The notes under the pieces are model-generated. The model was not told where the DNA came from, made no database searches, and was given only the letters and a program-made list of their open reading frames with translations. From Actinomycetes bacterium (GTDB lineage Bacteria > Actinomycetota > UBA4738), in NCBI GenBank assembly GCA_021784765.1, contig JAJYHN010000163.1, positions 1 to 33,027 on the forward strand: DNA of 33,027 nucleotides. Direction: 5' to 3'. The position numbers and the translations under genes were made by a program. Positions 7,221 to 13,323 of this stretch are shown in pieces (position 1 is the stretch's first letter; every line of letters begins with the position of its first letter).

Positions 7221-8992
7221 GAGCCGGCCCTCCGCCAGCCGGCCGGCACCAGCAGCCGGAACAGCCCGAGCGCCGCGCCGACGACGGCGAGCGCGCCCAG
7301 CACCGAGACGACCATCATCGCGGTCCCTCCCCCGAAGTCGTAGTTCGCGAGGTGCTTGGTGATGGCGACCGACAGCGGCTCCTCCCCCGGCGGGTACAGG
7401 AGCTGCGAGATCGGGAGCTCCAGCAGGGTGCCGACCCACGCGAAGAGCCAGGCCCACAGGATCGGGCGCGCCAGCAGCGGGACGACGACGCTCTGCCACG
7501 TGCGCGCCCCTCCGGCCCCGTGCACGCGGGCGGCGTCCACCATCGAGGCCTGCACCTGCGCCACGGGGCCGATCAGCATCCGGGACAGCGTCGGCAGCAC
7601 CCCGGCGAGGTACCCCATGCCGAGCAGGGTCAGCGTCCCGTACAGGCTCACGCCGAGCCGGGCGAGGATCGGAAGGTTGTAGGCGAAGATGTACCCGGCC
7701 GCGAGGACGACCGTCGGGACGGCGACCGCTCCGATCAGGGCGAGGTCCAGGACGCGGGTCAGCGTCGACGCCGAGCGCCGGACCAGCAGCCGGGCGAGGG
7801 CCAGGCCGATCACGACGGCCAGGGTCGCCGTGATCGCCGCCATCCGCGCCGACAGCAGGATCGGGCCCAGCAGGCCATCGTCGGTGAACACCCGCCGGTA
7901 GTTCGACAGGGTCCAGGCGTGCAGCCCGTAGGCGGCGCCGAAGTCCTTCAGCAGCGACGCGCTGACCGCCCCGAGGACCGGGATGCCGAGCGCGGCCAGG
8001 AACAGGCCGACGACGAACGCCAGGCCGAGCGCCATCCCACCGGGACCGAGCCGGTGGCGGCCGGCCAGCCGCGTTCGGCCGCCGAGCACCGCGTAGCTCC
8101 GCCCGCGGAGCGCGCGCTGCTGCGCGACGATCGCGAGCCCACCGGCCGCGACCAGCAGCCAGGCCACGGCGGCCGCGATCCCGAACTCGATCGGCGTGCT
8201 GTCGATCGCCGTGAACAGGGTGTAGGTGGCGACGGGGAAGTGCGCGTCGGCGGCGAGCGTCGAGGCCACGCCGAAGTCGCTGATCGACTCGGCGAACACG
8301 ATGGCCGCGGCCGACCAGAGCGCCGGCGCCACGATCGGCAGCGCGACCCGCAGGGCCCCCCACCGCGAGGCGCCGTGCACTCGGGCCGCCTCCTCGAACT
8401 CGCTGCCGAGGCCGAGGAGCGCCGCCGAGACGGTGAGGAAGGCGAACGGCACGCCGCGCGTGGCGAGCACCAGCGTGACCCCGATCGGTCCCATCACCAG
8501 GTGCCGCAGCGCCAGCGCGTGCAGGCCCATCTGCGCGAGCACGCCGTCGGGCTCGACCAGCCGCTCCCATCCGAGGGCCGACAGGTACGAGGGGGAGAGC
8601 AGCACCGCCCAGACCAGGATCGGCACGATCCTGCGGCCGGGAAGGGTGGTGCGCTGCACGAGCCAGGCGAGCGCCGACCCCGCGGCCACCGCGACGGCGG
8701 CCGCGACCACGCCGACGACCAGCGAATCGACGAGCCCCTGCAGGGTCTGCCCCGAGAGCGCCTGCGCGAAGTTGGACAGCGTGAACCACTGCGGTCCCTG
8801 CGCGAACAGCCGCGGCGACACGGCGACAGCGAGGAAGAACGCCATCGGCAGGACGAGCAGCAGCCCGAGCGCGATCCCGAGGAGCGGGCGCCCGGCGCCG
8901 GCGAGTCCGGGGAGCGCGAGGCGGGCGCGCCGTCCCGGCGCGCCCGCCACCGCCTCCGTCGCGGTCAGCCCCTGATGTTCGCGTCGAACCAC
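7217..8992 (-). CDS. ABC transporter permease, fused double domain (FbpB/ThiP type)
   Basis: A permease of up to 591 residues with two tandem membrane domains, each with about six helices. Each half carries an EAA loop that docks on the ATPase: EEAARVHGASRWGALRVALP in the first half and DAARVHGAGGARTWQSVVVP in the second. This two-in-one architecture is typical of ferric iron, thiamine and aminoethylphosphonate importers. The GTG start at 8992 would overlap the binding-protein gene by 28 bp and has no ribosome site; a GTG at 8950 (VAGAPGRR) avoids the overlap, though its GGAGG lies very close. The 3' end overlaps the ATPase start by 4 bp. Confidence 0.92.
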   Translation of the reverse strand: MVRREHQGLTATEAVAGAPGRRARLALPGLAGAGRPLLGIALGLLLVLPMAFFLAVAVSPRLFAQGPQWFTLSNFAQALSGQTLQGLVDSLVVGVVAAAVAVAAGSALAWLVQRTTLPGRRIVPILVWAVLLSPSYLSALGWERLVEPDGVLAQMGLHALALRHLVMGPIGVTLVLATRGVPFAFLTVSAALLGLGSEFEEAARVHGASRWGALRVALPIVAPALWSAAAIVFAESISDFGVASTLAADAHFPVATYTLFTAIDSTPIEFGIAAAVAWLLVAAGGLAIVAQQRALRGRSYAVLGGRTRLAGRHRLGPGGMALGLAFVVGLFLAALGIPVLGAVSASLLKDFGAAYGLHAWTLSNYRRVFTDDGLLGPILLSARMAAITATLAVVIGLALARLLVRRSASTLTRVLDLALIGAVAVPTVVLAAGYIFAYNLPILARLGVSLYGTLTLLGMGYLAGVLPTLSRMLIGPVAQVQASMVDAARVHGAGGARTWQSVVVPLLARPILWAWLFAWVGTLLELPISQLLYPPGEEPLSVAITKHLANYDFGGGTAMMVVSVLGALAVVGAALGLFRLLVPAGWRRAGS

Positions 8993-10029
8993 TGGTTGAT
9001 GCCCGCCTCGCGCGGGCCCCAGAGGGTCGGGTCGATGATCTGCGTCTGGAGCGCCGAGAGGTCCGGCAGCGCCGGCAGGGGCGCCACACTGCTCAGCACC
9101 GGCCAGTACAGCGAGTCGCCCTGCGGGTCACCGCCCTGCTGGACCTTCTGCCCGGCGCCGCTCAGGACGAACTCCGCGAACCGCTCGGCCTCCTTCAGCA
9201 CGGCGCCCTTCGCCCCGGTGCTGATGCCGATGCAGCCCGGCATCAGGGTCTGCGTCGGGAGGAACACGGACTTGATCGACGACGCCTGGAGCCCGGCGCC
9301 GATACCGGCCGAGCTCTGCACGAGCGCGAGCTTGATCTGCCCGGTCGTGAGCGCGTGCAGCGTGTCGCCGTTGGTCTGGAAGACCTGCAGCCCGTTCGCC
9401 TTCAGCTTCTCGAAGAACGCCTCGCCCTGCGCGGCCCCGCCGAACTGCTGCATCATGCCGGCGACGAAGCCGTAGGTCGGGCCCGACACCGACGGGTCGT
9501 TCATCCCGATCCCCTTGCTCCACTGCGGGGAGAGCAGGTCCTGCCAGCTCGTCGGCGGCGAGGACACCTTCGACGAGTCGTAGACGACCGCGGCCATCGT
9601 GGTGACGCCGGTCGGGATGTAGCTCTTGTCGGACGGGATCAGCTGCTGTCCGACGCTGGTGAAGGCGACGCTCGGCTCGAAGCCGCGGTGCAGCAGCCCC
9701 TCCTGGTCCAGCGCGGCGAACGCCGTCGCGCCGTCGACCCACAGGATGTCCCACTGCGGGTTGTCCTTCTCCGCCTGCACGCGGGCGAGCAGCGGCCCAG
9801 TGCTGTCGTCGACGAGCTTGGTGGGGATCCCGGTCGCCTTCTGGAACGCCGTCACCATCGCCGAGTCGTAGCCCTGGGCGGAGTAGACGACCAGCGGGAC
9901 CTTCCCGCTCGAGCCGCTCGCGTTCGCCTGCGAGCACGCGGCCCCCATCAACGCCAGCGCGGCGGCGAGCGCGGTGAGCCCCGCCCAGCGCCCGCGCGCG
10001 CGTCTGCCTGCCATCGGTCCTGCTCCCAT
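8965..10029 (-). CDS. ABC transporter substrate-binding lipoprotein, ferric-type
   Basis: A 354-residue extracytoplasmic solute-binding protein of the Fe(III)/spermidine/thiamine/phosphonate cluster. A basic N-terminus and hydrophobic stretch lead to a probable lipobox cysteine at residue 32 (LMGAACS; Gly at -3 is less usual). The mature start PLVVYSAQGYDSAMVTAFQKATGI is the characteristic opening of FbpA/FutA-like proteins, followed by QWDILWVDGATAF and GIGMNDPSVSGPTY. The usual tandem tyrosines of iron-binding members cannot be assigned with certainty, so iron as ligand is likely rather than shown. A GAGGAGG ribosome site 5 bp before the ATG supports this start. First gene of the importer operon. 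Confidence 0.9.
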   Translation of the reverse strand: MGAGPMAGRRARGRWAGLTALAAALALMGAACSQANASGSSGKVPLVVYSAQGYDSAMVTAFQKATGIPTKLVDDSTGPLLARVQAEKDNPQWDILWVDGATAFAALDQEGLLHRGFEPSVAFTSVGQQLIPSDKSYIPTGVTTMAAVVYDSSKVSSPPTSWQDLLSPQWSKGIGMNDPSVSGPTYGFVAGMMQQFGGAAQGEAFFEKLKANGLQVFQTNGDTLHALTTGQIKLALVQSSAGIGAGLQASSIKSVFLPTQTLMPGCIGISTGAKGAVLKEAERFAEFVLSGAGQKVQQGGDPQGDSLYWPVLSSVAPLPALPDLSALQTQIIDPTLWGPREAGINQWFDANIRG

Positions 10030-10164
10030 GCGGCCTCCTCGGATGCGCGTCCCGGGAGGTATAGGCGGAGCGGGTGAACGGCCGGCGACCGCGGGGCGGC
10101 AGCGTGACGGCCGGCGCGAGAAACCCTGGCGCGCGAGGACGGACGCGGCGCGGCGAGGGAGGCG

Positions 10165-10899
10165 TCAGACCGACTCGGTCGAGAAGCGGTAGCCGACGCT
10201 GCGCACGGTCTCGATCAGGCGCGCGTGCTCCTGGCCGAGCTTGACCCGCAGGCGGCGCACGTGCACGTCGACCGTCCGGATCCCGCCGTAGTAGTCGTAC
10301 CCCCAGACGTTCGACAGGATCGCCTCGCGCGTGTGGACGCGCCCGGGGTTCGCCGCCAGGAACCGCAGCAGCCGGTACTCCATGTAGGTAAGGTCCAGGC
10401 GCCGCCCGGCGGCGGTGGCCTGGTAGGTGGAGAGGTTCAGCACGAGGCTGCCGCGGCGGAGGACCTCGTCGTCGTCCTGCTGCCCGGCGCGGCGGCGCGC
10501 GAGGCGCAGCCGAGCCGCGAGGCCGGGCCGCGTGCAGGGCAGCTCGACGAAGTCGTCGAGGGCGGTGGATGCGGCCGGCAGCCGCTCGGCGCCGCCGGCG
10601 GGGACGGCCCAGACGATCGGTGTCTCCCGGTGGGCCGGCGAGCCACGCACGCCCTGCGCGAAGCGAATCGCGTCCTCGACCGCGCCGGCCCCCTGTCCGG
10701 GGAGCACCAGCACCACGAGGGCCGCGTCGGGTGGCGGGACGGCCGAGAGGGCGAGCGGCCGCGGCTCGTAGCCGATGCGGGCGAGCTCGGCGGAGAGCTC
10801 GTCGCGGTCGGGGCCCTCGTCGCCGGCGACCAGGGCGACCCCGATGCGCGCCGGTGCGTCCACCGGCCCCGACCCCCGGAGCTCGCCGGCCTCGCTCAC
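10165..10899 (-). CDS. glnR: GlnR-like orphan OmpR-family regulator
   Basis: A 244-residue transcription factor with a degenerate receiver domain (about 12-135) and an intact winged-helix domain (about 150-242). The DNA-binding part (VWGYDYYGGIRTVDVHVRRL, then ETVRSVGYRF) closely matches actinobacterial GlnR, the global nitrogen regulator. The receiver lacks the phosphorylation machinery: the strand that should end in Asp reads ALVVLVLPG, the switch position reads IVWAVPA and the Lys loop reads DDFVELP, consistent with GlnR-type control without phosphorylation. The GTG start overlaps the glnA stop (GTGA), so regulator and glutamine synthetase are co-translated. Starting further upstream at 10986 would run inside glnA. 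No kinase is adjacent. Confidence 0.72.
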   Translation of the reverse strand: MSEAGELRGSGPVDAPARIGVALVAGDEGPDRDELSAELARIGYEPRPLALSAVPPPDAALVVLVLPGQGAGAVEDAIRFAQGVRGSPAHRETPIVWAVPAGGAERLPAASTALDDFVELPCTRPGLAARLRLARRRAGQQDDDEVLRRGSLVLNLSTYQATAAGRRLDLTYMEYRLLRFLAANPGRVHTREAILSNVWGYDYYGGIRTVDVHVRRLRVKLGQEHARLIETVRSVGYRFSTESV

Positions 10900-12233
10900 A
10901 GCCTCGGGAGGTAGCGCTCCAGCTCGAAGCCGGTCACGTAGGCCTTGTACTCGTTCCACTCCTCGACCTTGTTCTCCAGGAACCACTCGAACAGGTGGTC
11001 GCCGAGGGTTTCGCGGACCAGATCGCTGCCGCGCATCTCGGCGAGCGCCTCCGGCAGGCTCTCCGGCAGCGACGCGATCCCGGCGGCCGCCAGCTCCTCC
11101 TCGCCCATGCGGTCGAGGTCGTCGGGCGACTCGGCCGGCAGCTCGTAGCCCCGCTCGATCCCCCGCAGCCCCGCCTCGAGCAGGAGCGCGAACGCCAGGT
11201 ACGGGTTGCAGGCGGGATCAGGCGCCCGGTACTCGGCGCGGCAGCTGCCCTCCTTGCCCGGCTTCGACAGCGGCACCCGCACGAGCGCCCCCCGGTTGCG
11301 AACCCCCCAGGAGACGCGCACCGGCGCCTCGAAGCCCGGCACCAGCCGCTTGTAGGAGTTCACCCACTGGTTGGTGACCGCGGTGATCTCCCGCGCGTGG
11401 CGCAGCAGGCCGGCGACGAACGCCCGCGCCTCCGGGGAGAGGTGGATGGGGTCGGCGGCGTCGTAGAACGCGTTGCGCTCGCCGCGAAACAGCGACAGGT
11501 GCGTGTGCATCCCCGAGCCCCACTCGCCCTGGATCGGCTTCGGCATGAACGTCGCGTACAGGCCCGCCTCGCGCGCGACCTCCTTCACCACCAGGCGGAA
11601 GGTCATCATCGAGTCGGCGATCGTGAGCGCGTCCGCGTGGCGGAGATCGACCCCGTGCTGCGAGGCCCCGACCTCGTGGTGGGAGTCCTTGACCGGGATC
11701 CCCATCTGCTCGAGGTAGGTGATGACCTGCCGGCGGAAGTCGCTGCCCACGTCGAGCGGGGTCAGGTCGAAGTACGAGCCGACGTCAAGGGGGGTCGGGC
11801 GGGCCGCGCTCTCGAACAGGAAGAACTCGACCTCGGGCCCGACGTAGAACGTGAAGCCGCGCTCGCCGGCGCGCGCGAGCGCGCGCTTCAGCACGTGTCG
11901 CGGGTCGCCCTCGAACGGCTCGCCGTCGGGGGTGAGGACGTCGCAGTACATGCGGGCCACGGCGCCGCCCTCCTCGGGCGAGCGCCAGGGAAGCACGGCG
12001 AACGTGCGCGGGTCCGGACGGGCGACCATGTCGGCCTCCTCGCGCCGCGCGAACCCGTTCACCGCGGACCCGTCGAAGCTCGCCCCCTCCGAGAGCGCCT
12101 CCGGCAGCTCCTCGGCGGGGATCGCGAACGACTTCAGGTAGCCGAGGATGTCGGTGAACCAGAGGCGGACGAAGCGAATGCCGCGCTCCTCGGCGGCCTG
12201 AAGGACGAAGTCGGCGGCGGTGTCGTGCTCCAT
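10896..12233 (-). CDS. glnA: Glutamine synthetase, type I (alpha subtype)
   Basis: A 445-residue cytosolic enzyme that condenses glutamate and ammonia using ATP. The beta-grasp N-domain contains FVRLWFTDILGYLKSF and the SFDGSAVNGF loop; the catalytic domain has the metal-ligand strands GPEVEFFLFE and HHEVGASQHG, the substrate loop NSYKRLVPGFEAPV and the EYRAPDPACNPYLA signature. At about 445 residues it lacks the roughly 25-residue insertion and adenylylation region of the beta subtype, so control by adenylylation is unlikely. A GACGAGGG ribosome site precedes the ATG. It sits 87 bp downstream of the RAM-domain gene and overlaps the GlnR-like gene by 4 bp. Confidence 0.95.
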   Translation of the reverse strand: MEHDTAADFVLQAAEERGIRFVRLWFTDILGYLKSFAIPAEELPEALSEGASFDGSAVNGFARREEADMVARPDPRTFAVLPWRSPEEGGAVARMYCDVLTPDGEPFEGDPRHVLKRALARAGERGFTFYVGPEVEFFLFESAARPTPLDVGSYFDLTPLDVGSDFRRQVITYLEQMGIPVKDSHHEVGASQHGVDLRHADALTIADSMMTFRLVVKEVAREAGLYATFMPKPIQGEWGSGMHTHLSLFRGERNAFYDAADPIHLSPEARAFVAGLLRHAREITAVTNQWVNSYKRLVPGFEAPVRVSWGVRNRGALVRVPLSKPGKEGSCRAEYRAPDPACNPYLAFALLLEAGLRGIERGYELPAESPDDLDRMGEEELAAAGIASLPESLPEALAEMRGSDLVRETLGDHLFEWFLENKVEEWNEYKAYVTGFELERYLPRL

Positions 12234-12320
12234 CCCTCGTCCCCTCGTCGCACGCCCGTCGGGCCCGGCGCGGGAGCGAACGGGCCGAGCGACCCCGCGG
12301 CCGCCGACGGCACGCCGCGA

Positions 12321-12602
12321 TTATCCCGCGCTGGCGAGCAGGGCGGGCTCGTCGGGGACGGTCACGACCCCGGGCCCGTTCGCGGCGCAGGCGAGGATTC
12401 GCGTGACGCCCGGCAGCGAGCGAATGCCGTCGACGACCCGGCGCTCGAGGTCGGCCGCGTCGGCCGCAACGGCGCGCACGATCAGGTCGTAGGGGCCGGT
12501 CACCCGGTGGACGTCGGTCACCCCATCGATCGCCGCCGCGTCGCGGGCGACGTGGCGGGCGCGCCCGACCATCGTCTCGATCATGACGTAGGCACGAACC
12601 AT
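12321..12602 (-). CDS. Stand-alone Lrp/AsnC ligand-binding (RAM) domain protein
   Basis: A 93-residue protein that is only the effector-binding half of an Lrp/AsnC regulator, with no helix-turn-helix. It shows the RAM fold pattern: AYVMIETMVGRARHVARD, then the VTGPYDLIVRAVAADAADLERRVVD core and SLPGVTRILACAA. Such proteins form rings that bind amino acids at subunit interfaces. The ATG at 12602 has a near-perfect AGGAGGT ribosome site about 7 bp upstream; the upstream in-frame extension has no similarity. It is the first gene before glnA, and a TAGCGT -10 box with a putative nitrogen-control site lies just upstream, so a role in sensing glutamine or a related amino acid is plausible. Confidence 0.83.
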   Translation of the reverse strand: MVRAYVMIETMVGRARHVARDAAAIDGVTDVHRVTGPYDLIVRAVAADAADLERRVVDGIRSLPGVTRILACAANGPGVVTVPDEPALLASAG

Positions 12603-12622
12603 CAGCACCACCTCCTGCCTCA

Positions 12623-12679
12623 CGCACGCTAGCCCCGGTCGATATCGCGACGATTTCGTCCGTGTGAACGCTCGATGAC
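12623..12679 (-). promoter_or_regulatory. Putative nitrogen-control promoter of the RAM-glnA-glnR operon
   Basis: Read on the minus strand from 12679, half-sites GTCAT, TTCAC, GAAAT and GATAT occur at exact 11-bp intervals, and a TAGCGT -10 box lies at 12631-12626. This resembles the published GlnR-box layout (GTnAC and GaAAC half-sites with 6-bp spacers). The same block with the same register lies upstream of gltB: 22 of the first 28 bases and 9 of the last 10 are identical. Transcription would start about 17 bp before the RAM-domain ATG. That GlnR binds here is inference. Confidence 0.6.
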
Positions 12680-12793
12680 GCGGGCGGTCGCGGCTCGAAC
12701 ACTCGACCACGACACGGGTCGGGCGTAGCGTCCTGGTGTTGTGTACGATCACGAGGTCGAGAGCGCCCAGCATCTCGGAATCTGGGACGAGGC

Positions 12794-13258
12794 ATGTTCG
12801 AGCTGACCCGGCGTTGGACGATCCTGGGGATTTCCGTCGCAGTCGTTGCGGCCGCTGCCCTCGGCACGCACTTCCTCGTGGCGGCGAGAGCAGGGGGCGT
12901 CGACCCCGCCTATCTGGCGCTCGGCGTGACCCCGGAGCAGCTCGGAACTGCGGGCATCTCGATCGCGAGCGCGGCGAACGGGACGCAGCCCGTCCTCAGC
13001 CTGGCCGCTGCCGAGCAGCAGGCCGAGGCGGCCTGGCCCGGCGCCGGCTACAGGCCCGGCGTTCTCGTCGACTTCAGTCAGCCATCGGCCCCGCCGGGCC
13101 CCATCGTGGACCAGCTGTGCTGGGCGTTCTCCGATCCCGACGCCGCCATCCCCCCGGGCGGTGTCCCGGGCGGGTCGCCCCCTCCTCCGGCCACCTACTT
13201 CGTGGTGTTCATCAACGCGAGCTCGGGGGTGACGGAGTCGATCGTCTCCGGGAACTGA
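12794..13258 (+). CDS. Hypothetical secreted or membrane-anchored protein
   Basis: I do not recognise a family. The 154-residue product has a signal-anchor-like N-terminus (RRWTILGISVAVVAAAALGTHFLVAA, about residues 6-31) and then a soluble extracytoplasmic part with no clear domain. One cysteine (in VDQLCWAFSD) and a YFVVFINASSGVTESIVSGN end suggest a compact beta-containing fold; the ending recalls short export-associated modules but is not diagnostic. A GACGAGG ribosome site precedes the ATG. It is divergent from the RAM-glnA operon (191 bp between starts). A small stem-loop follows the stop, so it is probably monocistronic. Confidence 0.65.
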   Translation: MFELTRRWTILGISVAVVAAAALGTHFLVAARAGGVDPAYLALGVTPEQLGTAGISIASAANGTQPVLSLAAAEQQAEAAWPGAGYRPGVLVDFSQPSAPPGPIVDQLCWAFSDPDAAIPPGGVPGGSPPPPATYFVVFINASSGVTESIVSGN

Positions 13259-13261
13259 GCG

Positions 13262-13280
13262 CGGCGGCCCCCTGCCGCCG
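13262..13280 (+). terminator. GC stem-loop between the hypothetical gene and ppc
   Basis: Seven bases at 13262-13268 pair perfectly with 13274-13280 around a 5-nt loop, starting 3 bp after a stop codon and ending directly before the ppc -35 box. There is no U tract, so termination activity is uncertain. Confidence 0.4.
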
Positions 13281-13309
13281 TTGACAGGCGCGCCCCGCGG
13301 CGGTACGAA
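13281..13309 (+). promoter_or_regulatory. Sigma-70-type promoter of ppc
   Basis: A consensus -35 TTGACA (13281-13286), a 17-bp spacer and a -10 TACGAA (13304-13309) lead into the ppc ATG at 13324. Transcription would begin about 7-8 bp before the ATG, leaving no room for a ribosome site, so the message is nearly leaderless, as is frequent in actinobacteria. Confidence 0.7.
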
Positions 13310-13323
13310 GCGATCCTCCGCCC

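Noticed and set aside
7221-9089. In-frame upstream extension of the ABC ATPase to a 1001-residue protein
   Set aside because: The extension lies wholly across the permease gene in another frame and has no domain character; the GTG overlapping the permease stop is the natural start.
11760-11800. Apparent internal duplication in glnA (PLDVGSYF / PLDVGSDF)
   Set aside because: Type I glutamine synthetases normally have a GYFDL..PLD.G stretch here, so the resemblance is ordinary family sequence with converging codons.
12603-12773. Upstream in-frame extension of the RAM-domain protein that might supply a helix-turn-helix
   Set aside because: The 57 extra residues have no HTH pattern and cross the promoter-like block; the strong AGGAGGT site fixes the start at 12602.
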